Virus record (IMG/VR): IMGVR_UViG_3300021962_010117
Location: 1-31,431 of that record
DNA length: 31,431 nt
Direction: 5' to 3' (one strand)
Origin: a virus
Part shown: positions 1-6,861 of the stretch, piece after piece
How the letters are laid out: each line of letters begins with the position of its first letter
Position numbering within the stretch: the stretch's first letter is position 1
Notes under the pieces: generated by a model
Told to the model about the DNA's origin: nothing
What the model saw: the letters and a program-made list of their open reading frames with translations, nothing else
Database searches by the model: none
Translations under genes and position numbers: made by a program

Positions 1-61
1 CAGCTCCACCAGAAAACAAAATATTGATGTGGGTACAATCTTCAGGGATGTCAATTTTCAT
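1..61 (-). CDS. PP-loop ATPase-like protein, N-terminal fragment (cut by window edge)
   Basis: Only the first 20 codons lie in the window. They begin at an ATG at 61 and run off the edge. The fragment reads MKIDIPEDCTHINILFSGGA, and the final ILFSGGA matches the start of the SGGxDS ATP-binding loop of N-type ATP pyrophosphatases (asparagine synthase B, QueC and TilS relatives). The gene starts 11 bases after the last tmRNA stem. A second gene with the same kind of loop is at 23874-24431, so the phage may carry two such enzymes. The substrate cannot be deduced from this fragment. The start and loop are seen directly; the family is inferred from one motif. Confidence 0.6.
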   Translation of the reverse strand, partial: MKIDIPEDCTHINILFSGGA

Positions 62-71
62 AGAAAAATTT

Positions 72-338
72 GGTGGGGTTTTCTGTTCCCAGGAGAACCC
101 CAAACCCGGCATGCCACCTAATTAGGCAGCTAATGCAAGAGGCGTATTATATGTGCCTGTTAATGTTTTTGCTCTGCTTACGGCAGTCGCCTATCGGGTA
201 GCTCTCTCATCTAGTCCTTAACCTGTCGAAACCAGTCATCCCCGAAATGTGTGTTACTGAATGGAGATGGAGGGAATCGAACCCTCGTCCAAGCTATGTT
301 TCAAATTGAGCTGTTCTACTACCATCCTACAGAATTAT
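72..338 (-). ncRNA. ssrA: tmRNA, circularly permuted two-piece form
   Basis: tmRNA rescues stalled ribosomes and adds a degradation tag. Read on the minus strand, the acceptor piece comes first. It has T-stem GAGGG (286-282), loop TTCGATT, CCCTC (274-270), acceptor strand CATCTCC (269-263) and discriminator A at 262; CCA is not encoded. After an 18-nt intervening segment (261-244) comes the coding-piece 5' end, GGGGATGACTGGTTTCGACA, from 243. GGGGATG pairs with CATCTCC over 7 bp with one G-U. The tag frame starts at GCA (172-170) and reads AKTLTGTYNTPLALAA, then TAA (124-122); the LALAA end is the classic tag ending. CTACC (201-197) can pair with GGTAG (323-319). Nested stems follow the stop (118-115 with 75-72, and 107-102 with 81-76). 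Acceptor before coding piece is the permuted order. Outer ends are approximate. Confidence 0.93.
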
Positions 339-341
339 TTA

Positions 342-2951
342 TCAGAAGTTAACTCGAATCCCCATTTGCATCTGCCAACGAGACATTAAATCATCTGTTT
401 GATAAGTGGTATTTAATGGGTCGAAACTAAATGTTGGAACGCTGTTCACACCACGGCCTGAACGATATTGGAGTGGGTAGACATTTTGATTGTTGAGGTT
501 AGGAACGAAATAATACTTGCCCCAATCCTTGTTCAACAGATTACCGAAGTTGGTGATGTCAAATGTGATATCTACATTCTTGACTGATTGGATGATACGA
601 ACATCTGCTCGGTGATTCCACGGAGTTCTTGCACCGTTTCTCTTGGTGTATTCACCACGGTGTGAGGACAGATATGGGTCATTACTGATGAATCTATCTA
701 AATCTTCCCAGATTTGTTGTGCTGTTCTGGTATCTACTTGACCCGTAGGACGAGCAGATGGAACCAACTTGATTTCATCAATGTTGCGTGGAACATAAAT
801 CAAATCATTATGACTTGACCCGTCACCATTTAAATCACCAGAATACACATAGGAAAATGGTGAACCTGATGAACCTGTATAGACTGCTGATACGGTGGTG
901 TTCTTCCAGTTCCAACTTGCGTTTGCTACGAACCGATGACGAATATCAAAGTTGGACCACGTAAGGTCATATTGGTTTGCCTTCACCAATTGATTGTATT
1001 CCACGTGTGATTGGAACGAGTTACGTTGACCATTTGCTAAATCCTTTGCTTCCCCATAACTGTATGCTGCCATTACATCAAGGTGGTCCCACTTCTTACT
1101 CAAGTTTGCCGTGACATTATATCTGTAACCCTTATCAGTATTATTGAGTGCGAATACTGATGTGTATGGATTAGTTGTAGTGGTTGTTAATCTGGTTGAT
1201 GTGTAGACAGGTCTACGGTCACCACCTGCAAGGTTTCCTGCGGGTGCTGGTAATCCAATGTTGGTGAATACGATATCATTCAATGTCTTGGTGAATGTCC
1301 AATCTAATACGAGTAATGCATCAAATGGTAACTTGATGTCTGTTGCCAAGTTCATTCTACGCATCTGTGGTTGGACATAGTTGTTGCCAATCACATTCAT
1401 TTCATATGTCGTGGTGCTACTTAATGAACTTTGACGAAGTGGGTCCACAATCAACGGAACCACATTGGTTGGACGAGCATCAATGTTTCCTACCACCAGT
1501 CCGTTGTGGATGAATGGATAAGCATACCATGCGAACGGCATTCTTCCTTGGAAGTATCCCACTCCACCACGATAGGTCACTCTATCCTTTTGCCAGTTAA
1601 ATCCAAAACGTGGACCAATCAACAAACTACGACCATAATCGTTGGTGATGGTGCTGTATGGTTTGGTTCCGTTGGTGAGAGTGATGTTCGTAAACGCATC
1701 TGCTTGAACTGGTGTGTCCATCATATTCCAATCTGCACGAACACCTGCGGTCACCTTGAAGTTATCGGTGACTGCCACTTCATCTTGAACATACACACTT
1801 GGCACGGTGATGTTGAAGTTGGCACCTGGATTGTTCAACACATAATCTAAACTATTGTCCGTCAAATCAAATGTAGCTCTGATACGATTCGGACGATTTG
1901 CGAAGAATGATGCAAGGTTTGCATATTGCCAACGACCTGCGTATCCATTCACGAAAGTATATTGAATATTGTAGAACTCATTATGGGTTCCTGCGGTAAG
2001 AGTATGCTTCCCCACAGACCACGTGAGATTGTTGGTCACTTCATAGGTGCGAACCTTTGTGCCATACACCACACCTTCACGGTCACTTCCTGCATTGATT
2101 TGACCGAATTGAATGTCTTGGATTTCAATTTGTGGGGCGAACACATTTCCGTATGGGTTTCTGTGGTCACGAACAAGTGAATATCCCAACAACAAACTGT
2201 TGGATACTCCTGCACCAAGTTGTGACTTCAATTCAGCAACCGTATTGGTGGCTCTACTGAAATGGTCGAAGTCTTGGGTTGCCAACTTGGTGAGTGCTTG
2301 TCCACGTTCCAAGTTTCCTGCTACTGCATTGACAAGATTACTACGAACCGTTAAGATGGAGTTTCCAATATTCCAATCCAATCGACCGAAATACTTTTCA
2401 CTATTTGCGTTGACATCATATGCCCCAAATGTTCCCGCATCAAAGTTTGGAACACCCGACCGTGCTGCAAATGATACAAGGCTATCACGGACTTGTTGTA
2501 CCACCGCTTCGGTTGCCAACACGCCTGGATTACCAGGGGCAAATAGGATAGGGTCTGTTCTACGTGCAATTTCAAAGTTCACAAAATAGAACAACTTGTC
2601 CTTGATGATTGGTCCACCGACACGACCCCCTGCTTGATATTCATTGAAGGTGGTTGGCATTTTACCAGAGATACCATCACCGATGAATTGTGGAACACGA
2701 CCGAATGAGTAGATGGAACCTTCGGTGGTGTTGGTACCTGAACGAGTAACTGCATTCACACTACCACCTGTGAAATTACCAATCTTCACATCATATGGTG
2801 CGATGACCACAGACACTTGTTCAATGGCGTCAAGTGAGATGGGTTGTGAACGTGAAAGAGAACCAGGCGTACCTGTTGGAACGGATGCTGTGGATTGACC
2901 TGATGATTGACTGAAACCGAACGCATCATTCGATGCTGCTCCATCAATCGT
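342..2951 (-). CDS. Oar-like TonB-dependent outer-membrane receptor, plug and beta-barrel part (downstream of in-frame TAG)
   Basis: This is the main body of an Oar-type TonB-dependent receptor, in the same frame as the 175-aa piece at 2952-3479 and separated from it only by a TAG codon. Just after the stop the frame reads TIDGA and NDAFG, then SVVIAPYDVKIGNFTGG and AVTRSGTN, which are plug-domain motifs of Oar-like proteins. A long alternating-strand barrel region follows. The chain ends in MGIRVNF with a terminal Phe, the usual beta-barrel assembly signal. The whole reading is 1045 codons counting the TAG, a normal size for the family. No ATG opens this half near the TAG, so it would need readthrough or a non-ATG start. 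These proteins sit in the outer membrane. A phage copy could alter uptake or block other phages (inference). Confidence 0.85.
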   Translation of the reverse strand, partial: TIDGAASNDAFGFSQSSGQSTASVPTGTPGSLSRSQPISLDAIEQVSVVIAPYDVKIGNFTGGSVNAVTRSGTNTTEGSIYSFGRVPQFIGDGISGKMPTTFNEYQAGGRVGGPIIKDKLFYFVNFEIARRTDPILFAPGNPGVLATEAVVQQVRDSLVSFAARSGVPNFDAGTFGAYDVNANSEKYFGRLDWNIGNSILTVRSNLVNAVAGNLERGQALTKLATQDFDHFSRATNTVAELKSQLGAGVSNSLLLGYSLVRDHRNPYGNVFAPQIEIQDIQFGQINAGSDREGVVYGTKVRTYEVTNNLTWSVGKHTLTAGTHNEFYNIQYTFVNGYAGRWQYANLASFFANRPNRIRATFDLTDNSLDYVLNNPGANFNITVPSVYVQDEVAVTDNFKVTAGVRADWNMMDTPVQADAFTNITLTNGTKPYSTITNDYGRSLLIGPRFGFNWQKDRVTYRGGVGYFQGRMPFAWYAYPFIHNGLVVGNIDARPTNVVPLIVDPLRQSSLSSTTTYEMNVIGNNYVQPQMRRMNLATDIKLPFDALLVLDWTFTKTLNDIVFTNIGLPAPAGNLAGGDRRPVYTSTRLTTTTTNPYTSVFALNNTDKGYRYNVTANLSKKWDHLDVMAAYSYGEAKDLANGQRNSFQSHVEYNQLVKANQYDLTWSNFDIRHRFVANASWNWKNTTVSAVYTGSSGSPFSYVYSGDLNGDGSSHNDLIYVPRNIDEIKLVPSARPTGQVDTRTAQQIWEDLDRFISNDPYLSSHRGEYTKRNGARTPWNHRADVRIIQSVKNVDITFDITNFGNLLNKDWGKYYFVPNLNNQNVYPLQYRSGRGVNSVPTFSFDPLNTTYQTDDLMSRWQMQMGIRVNF

Positions 2952-2954
2952 CTA
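2952..2954 (-). other. In-frame TAG codon interrupting the Oar-like receptor
   Basis: The codons around it read AAC AAC TAG ACG ATT GAT. Codon counting (135 bases from 2951 to 2816) shows that both halves share one frame, so this is a nonsense codon and not a frameshift. Several genes here use TAG as a real stop (ligase, nuclease, the gene ending at 28110), which argues against general TAG recoding. Confidence 0.9.
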
Positions 2955-3479
2955 GTTGTTATACCGATAGTTGGAACCCGCAAAAGAAACCCCGTTGCCT
3001 TGTGGGGTCATACGGGTCATATCTTGGAGACTACGAGACAAGGTGGGAAGCACTTGCAACTTCTCTTGATTGAGTTGTGCTACGGCACCATCTTTACGTG
3101 CTTGTGCTGCTACGTCTGCAATAACCGAAACTTGATTTAATACCACGACAATCTTTTCCATCTCAATATCTGTGCTTGTTGCTTCACCTAAACGAACTGT
3201 GAGATTATCCGAGGACTTGGGACGGAACCCCAATGCGGTCACCGATACGGTATATGGACCACCTGGTTTCAAGTTGGATAATGTAAACCGACCTTCAGTT
3301 GTAGTTTTCGTAACAATTCGTTGATTGGTGGGAACAAAGACCACAGTAACATTGGCATTTTCAATTGTACTACCAGTAACATCTTTAACAGTACCACGGA
3401 TTATACCACTTGTGATTTGAGCATGGGTTGTTCCTGACAACAACATGGTTGCTAACACAACTCCAAACATTTTGTTCAT
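2952..3479 (-). CDS. Oar-like TonB-dependent receptor, N-terminal part (ends at in-frame TAG)
   Basis: This is the N-terminal 175 residues of the same receptor. It has a signal peptide (short basic start, hydrophobic VVLATMLLSG core, probable cleavage after THA) and then a carboxypeptidase-regulatory-like beta-sandwich (GIIRGTVKDVTGSTIENANV, later GRFTLSNLKPGGPYTVSVTA) at about residues 25-110. The beginning of the TonB plug (LPTLSRSLQDMTRMTPQGNG) follows. It stops at TAG in the middle of the conserved RYNN-x-TIDGA plug motif, where homologues carry a hydrophobic or aromatic residue. If translation really stops here, the product is a secreted fragment without a barrel. A 6-bp inverted repeat lies just upstream at 3496-3519. 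The start at 3479 is the first ATG after the preceding gene; Shine-Dalgarno support is weak. Confidence 0.85.
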   Translation of the reverse strand: MNKMFGVVLATMLLSGTTHAQITSGIIRGTVKDVTGSTIENANVTVVFVPTNQRIVTKTTTEGRFTLSNLKPGGPYTVSVTALGFRPKSSDNLTVRLGEATSTDIEMEKIVVVLNQVSVIADVAAQARKDGAVAQLNQEKLQVLPTLSRSLQDMTRMTPQGNGVSFAGSNYRYNN

Positions 3480-3495
3480 AGAGGATCTCTATAAC

Positions 3496-3519
3496 CGAGT
3501 CCCGCCTGTGGGTGACTCG
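3496..3519. repeat. Inverted repeat between nuclease and receptor genes
   Basis: CGAGTC and GACTCG form a 6-bp stem with a 12-base loop in the short gap before the receptor start. No T-run follows, so it is not a standard intrinsic terminator. It could shape the receptor leader RNA; its function is unknown. Confidence 0.5.
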
Positions 3520-3522
3520 ACG

Positions 3523-4185
3523 CTAAGGTTTTGATACTTCATACACATCACGATAATACAGCAATTGTTCTACATACAAATCTCTTTTACTTTGAAATAT
3601 CTGCATGAACCCATCGGATACTGCAATGAGGATGGTTAAACGATTCACAGGAATGCCAGTACGTTCCTCAAACATGATGGCATAAGCGGCAGCCTGCATG
3701 AAATAGTGTTGAATATGCTCAACATCCTTTTCACGGCGGGCTGTCTTGAAGTCTATGATATTTAGTTTTCCGTCGAATTCTGCCACACAATCCACCCGTC
3801 CCGCCAAACGAAGATGGTGTGACCAAAGAGCCACTTCCTGGGCTCGAATGTTGTCAATTCTGTCCAACACAGGATTGGCCACCTTGAACATTTCATAGTC
3901 CCAGAGTGACAATTCTCCTGCCGTTAATGTGTTCTGTAGATATTTTTCTGTGATGGTGTGAAATCTGGTACCCCAGCTGGCAGCTTGGCGAGACACCTTG
4001 TTGGCTTCCTCGTCACCCACACGGGCTCGCCATTCTTGAATGCCTTTCTTGGTGTGCTCAGCCAATACTGTAGTCACAGATGGATAGAGCCTACCATCAG
4101 GTGTTTGATAGGCTCTGGTTCCATCTGCCTGTGTCACGGCGGATATGGTTTCTATTTTTACTGGGTCATGTAGGAATGTTTTCAT
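3523..4185 (-). CDS. RecB/Cas4-family PD-(D/E)XK exonuclease-like protein
   Basis: A nuclease-fold protein of about 220 aa. It carries PSVTTVL near the start, then GTRFHTITEKYL, then the catalytic core GRVDCVAEF and LNIIDFKTARREK, then YFMQAAAYAIMFEE. Together these give the D-x(n)-D-x-K plus Q-xxx-Y arrangement of the Cas4/RecB-like PD-(D/E)XK branch, which is common in phage recombination modules. An upstream ATG at 4239 is in frame, but its extra 18 residues lie inside the phoH end and before the promoter. The ATG at 4185 is preferred. It lies about 7 bases after the -10 box of the promoter at 4192-4220, so that transcript would be nearly leaderless. It ends with TAG. Nuclease family is fairly sure; exonuclease polarity is not readable. 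Confidence 0.85.
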   Translation of the reverse strand: MKTFLHDPVKIETISAVTQADGTRAYQTPDGRLYPSVTTVLAEHTKKGIQEWRARVGDEEANKVSRQAASWGTRFHTITEKYLQNTLTAGELSLWDYEMFKVANPVLDRIDNIRAQEVALWSHHLRLAGRVDCVAEFDGKLNIIDFKTARREKDVEHIQHYFMQAAAYAIMFEERTGIPVNRLTILIAVSDGFMQIFQSKRDLYVEQLLYYRDVYEVSKP

Positions 4186-4191
4186 GTTGTA

Positions 4192-4220
4192 AATGTAACA
4201 TTCCCTTCCCTGTTTGTCAA
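4192..4220 (-). promoter_or_regulatory. Sigma70-like promoter for the nuclease gene
   Basis: TTGACA (4220-4215), a 17-bp spacer, then TGTTACATT containing a TGn extension and the -10 TACATT (4197-4192). The phoH stop TGA is embedded in the -35 box. The same GGCTTGACAAAC core occurs at 6861, 23888 and 28107. Confidence 0.7.
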
Positions 4221-4972
4221 GCCACTGCCATGTCCTCACACGCCATTCTGGCCATGATGTATTCTTTCACCAAAGGCCCACGAACAATATCCTCCACCTC
4301 AAACTCCACATGGCGGAAAGATGGCATATTACGTGCGATGGCCATGAACTTCTTCAGTCCTGACATATCTGACCTTTTCTGTAAATCCGTCTGGCGGAAA
4401 TCACCACAGAAGATGATTTTGGTGTTTTGACCCACACGGGTCATGATACTGTTCAGCTCCATGTCATTCATGTTCTGAGCTTCATCCACAATCACAATGC
4501 AGTTGTCCAAGGTCAATCCACGAACATAAGAAGTGACCATGAAATGGATAAGGCTTTGTTCTTTCAGTTTGTTATAAGCACGTTCCCCAAATCGTGGGAA
4601 CAAATCAGCACAAATTTCTTGATAGGGTTGTGAGTAGATTTCCACTTTCTCCTTTTCATTTCCCGGAAGAAAACCAATGTCACGGGAAGGGACTGCTGAA
4701 CGAACCACAACTACTCGTTTGTATCCTGAATTTTCCAGTATCTCCTTGAAAGCGCTGTGCATTGCGATGTATGTTTTCCCTGTTCCTGCCACACCATGAC
4801 ACAAGATGGCCTTGTGTCCTTTACGATAGAAATTGAAGAAGTTCTCCTGATTGTTAGTGAGGGCCCAAATTTCCTTTAAATCTGCGAGTCGAATTTTGTG
4901 TTTGGATTCCTGATCCTCTTGTAGAATATAAGTTTGGGAAGTGACCAACTTAAGGCGCTTTTTTCTGGACAT
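4217..4972 (-). CDS. phoH: PhoH-like P-loop ATPase
   Basis: A 251-aa PhoH-family ATPase, common in phages, where its exact role in RNA or phosphate metabolism is unsettled. Visible features are Walker A GVAGTGKT at residues 60-67, VVVVRSAVPSRDIGFLPG around 87-104 (a PhoH signature), Walker B IVIVDEAQN at 159-167, and FCGDFRQTD at 188-196. The length matches the single-domain phage form. It lies downstream of a strong terminator-like hairpin (4996-5032), and its own start at 4972 has no clear Shine-Dalgarno sequence. How it is transcribed is therefore unclear: readthrough, or a promoter I did not recognise. Its stop codon forms part of the -35 box of the nuclease promoter. Confidence 0.95.
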   Translation of the reverse strand: MSRKKRLKLVTSQTYILQEDQESKHKIRLADLKEIWALTNNQENFFNFYRKGHKAILCHGVAGTGKTYIAMHSAFKEILENSGYKRVVVVRSAVPSRDIGFLPGNEKEKVEIYSQPYQEICADLFPRFGERAYNKLKEQSLIHFMVTSYVRGLTLDNCIVIVDEAQNMNDMELNSIMTRVGQNTKIIFCGDFRQTDLQKRSDMSGLKKFMAIARNMPSFRHVEFEVEDIVRGPLVKEYIMARMACEDMAVA

Positions 4973-4995
4973 AGCGTGCTCGCTGGGTTGGGGGT

Positions 4996-5032
4996 AAAAA
5001 ATCCCGCCAAGGCCGTGGCCCGGACGGGATTT
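4996..5032 (-). terminator. Rho-independent terminator after the zinc-ribbon gene
   Basis: On the minus strand AAATCCCG and CGGGATTT form an 8-bp stem, with GGCC pairs inside the loop, followed by a run of T (TTTTTT from about 5001). It sits between the FmdB-like gene (ends 5051) and phoH (starts 4972), so it closes the ligase transcript. Confidence 0.85.
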
Positions 5033-5050
5033 GAATAGGACGGAGAGTCC

Positions 5051-5317
5051 TTAGATGTAACTACTGTTGTTTTTAAGTGTGGAGCCTGGAGTTTTTTCAT
5101 GAATTTTGTGTAATACCTCTTTGAATCCATTGTCGGGCCGACGAATACGTAGTCGAACGGCATCTCCGATAGTAGGTGCAGTGAACATCACCTTTTGCAC
5201 CCGTATCTCGCCACAGTTAGGACATGCTTCCTCCGTAGGCTGATTCATGTTAGGTATACTAAGAAACTTCGTGAAATACTCCTCACAGGCTTCACACTGG
5301 TACTCATATGTTGGCAT
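5051..5317 (-). CDS. FmdB-type small zinc-ribbon protein
   Basis: An 88-aa protein beginning MPTYEYQCEACEEYF with a second pair at ACPNCG: CxxC at residues 8/11 and 32/35. This is the FmdB-family putative regulatory zinc ribbon, frequent as a tiny gene in T4-like phages of aquatic bacteria. The C-terminal half is charged and has no recognised domain. It follows the 59-aa gene with an 8-base gap and no evident Shine-Dalgarno, which suggests translational coupling. A terminator follows. The zinc site is read directly; the molecular role in phages is unknown. Confidence 0.88.
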   Translation of the reverse strand: MPTYEYQCEACEEYFTKFLSIPNMNQPTEEACPNCGEIRVQKVMFTAPTIGDAVRLRIRRPDNGFKEVLHKIHEKTPGSTLKNNSSYI

Positions 5318-5325
5318 ATTTTTAT

Positions 5326-5505
5326 TTATCTTTCGTAGTTTTCTGCGACACGATGTACTGTGTCACGTACCCATTGCAACAACAACACCGCAGATTCATT
5401 CCCTTGAACCAAACGTTCAATGTTGTCTATCTCCTCATTCAAGTCTGTCACAAAATACTGAATGCGGTTTCTTAATTCTTCATAGTATTCTTCATGCGGT
5501 TCCAT
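5326..5505 (-). CDS. Small acidic helical protein, 59 aa, unknown
   Basis: An ATG at 5505 preceded by AGGAGGATAT gives a strong ribosome-binding site. The 59-aa product starts MEPHEEYYEELRNRIQYF and continues with a predicted helical, acidic middle (LNEEIDNIERLVQ), then LLLQWVRDTV. It ends TAA at 5326. The Shine-Dalgarno overlaps the ligase stop TAG, so it is probably coupled to the ligase. The composition fits a small coiled or helical adaptor. I recognise no family. Confidence 0.8.
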   Translation of the reverse strand: MEPHEEYYEELRNRIQYFVTDLNEEIDNIERLVQGNESAVLLLQWVRDTVHRVAENYER

Positions 5506-5513
5506 ATATCCTC

Positions 5514-6809
5514 CTACTTGATAGAAGATGAGATGTCTGCATCCGTCTTATCTTCACGAAGTTCAAGGAACACTGGCAGAAACAAGCTGGTTTGTCCAGT
5601 TTTCTTGTCCTGAATCTTGGCATTGTACTTCACTGCCACCACCTTGCCTACCGTGTTCTCCTTGGTATATTTATCTCGTTGCTCGTCCGTGAATCCAGAA
5701 CCCACGTTCACTTTCACCACACCATCAGCAGATGTCAGCACCAAGGCACCCAACTTACCGACATTCTTGCCAGTTCCTTCCTGCCAATCCATGCACAGCA
5801 AATCACATTCCAATTCTCCCTTGAATTTCACTTGGTGCTTCACTCGCTTGTCTTCCCAAGGAGCATTGATGTCTTTCAGGATGATGCCTTCTTCACCCTT
5901 GTTGAAATATTCCTGAAACAACTCATGAGCTTCATCTTCAGTGTTCACCACACGATTTTCAATCAAGGAGATGCGACCAGGCAACACCAGTTGCTGTAGT
6001 TTACCAAAACGTTCCTGATAGGAAGTCTTGTACACACCTTGCTGAAATGCTGAGAAAGGAATGATGTCCCAGATGGTGGCGTGTACCATGGAAGCTTCCA
6101 TGGCAGAGATGGTGCCCTTCACAGCCTTGTTCAGGATGCCATTACCCTTCTGACGATTCATGATGCCTTGGCTATCACGAACCACAAGTTCTCCATCAAA
6201 CACACAGGATTCAGAACCTGCCATGAATAGAAATTCTTGTTCCAGATTGCCAAGTAAATCAATATGTTTGCCATTACGAGAACGAAACTCCACCTTACCA
6301 TTATTAACAATGGCATTGAATCGCATTCCATCCAGTTTCAATTGCACATAGGCAGGATAGGACATCTTGGCCATCACCTTTTCATCAAAGCCCGATGCCA
6401 ACATCACGGGATAGGTGGGAATCAGCCCAGGCCAAATCTTGTTCACCGTGGCTTCAGATACACCACACCGAAGATCCTTTTCAATGATGCGCTCAATCAC
6501 ATAGGCATCGTCGGCAGTAACACTTTCCAAAATGATTTTCAGATGATTGATGGCCGCATTACCTGTCACCACACGCTTGCTAATTTGTTCCAGATTGTCC
6601 AAAGCACCCTCCAACAGCATGGTGCTTCTGTTTGTTGAAGCAGGGCCTGGAATATAATTGGGAATCTTTCGGATGTAGAATTGTGTGAAAGGGTCCAATG
6701 CCAAGAACAACACTCGCTTAAGTGTAGAGTCCGTGAGGTGTTGACGTAGAATACACTCCTTTTCAATTCTGCTAGTTGTGTTCGCTAAGGCACGAAAAAT
6801 GGAATCCAT
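5514..6809 (-). CDS. ATP-dependent DNA ligase
   Basis: A 431-aa nick-sealing ligase of the phage ATP-dependent type. The adenylation lysine motif is KLDGMR at residues 158-163. Further motifs are VFDGEL at 203-208 (III), EEGIILK at 306-312 (IV) and KFK at 328-330 (V). An OB-fold-like C-terminal region contains VNVGSGFTDEQRDK. The N-terminal helical part with RCGVSEATVNKIWPGLIP resembles T4-type ligases; the protein is slightly shorter than the T4 enzyme. The start at 6809 has a perfect AGGAGG (6820-6815) and its own promoter at 6834-6861. It begins the ligase, 59-aa, FmdB unit that ends at the terminator. It probably seals nicks in phage replication and repair. Confidence 0.96.
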   Translation of the reverse strand: MDSIFRALANTTSRIEKECILRQHLTDSTLKRVLFLALDPFTQFYIRKIPNYIPGPASTNRSTMLLEGALDNLEQISKRVVTGNAAINHLKIILESVTADDAYVIERIIEKDLRCGVSEATVNKIWPGLIPTYPVMLASGFDEKVMAKMSYPAYVQLKLDGMRFNAIVNNGKVEFRSRNGKHIDLLGNLEQEFLFMAGSESCVFDGELVVRDSQGIMNRQKGNGILNKAVKGTISAMEASMVHATIWDIIPFSAFQQGVYKTSYQERFGKLQQLVLPGRISLIENRVVNTEDEAHELFQEYFNKGEEGIILKDINAPWEDKRVKHQVKFKGELECDLLCMDWQEGTGKNVGKLGALVLTSADGVVKVNVGSGFTDEQRDKYTKENTVGKVVAVKYNAKIQDKKTGQTSLFLPVFLELREDKTDADISSSIK

Positions 6810-6833
6810 GACATCCTCCTTGAGATGCCATGG

Positions 6834-6861
6834 AATCTAACACATCCTGAAAATTTGTCAA
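6834..6861 (-). promoter_or_regulatory. Sigma70-like promoter for the ligase operon
   Basis: TTGACA (6861-6856), a 16-bp spacer, then TAGATT (6839-6834), about 25 bases before the ligase ATG. The carbamoyltransferase stop TGA is embedded in the -35 box. Confidence 0.75.

Noticed and set aside
1431-2589. Plus-strand frames opposite the receptor gene
   Set aside because: Low-complexity mirror frames of a strong minus-strand coding sequence, with no ribosome-binding sites or recognisable motifs.
2952-2954. Genome-wide recoding of TAG as a sense codon
   Set aside because: TAG ends the ligase, nuclease, 42-aa, 207-aa and 357-aa genes right beside the next start or a promoter, so it acts as a true stop elsewhere in the window.
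4876-5163. 95-aa minus-strand frame crossing the terminator before phoH
   Set aside because: It runs through a clear hairpin plus T-run and overlaps phoH and the FmdB-like gene in another frame; a chance frame.
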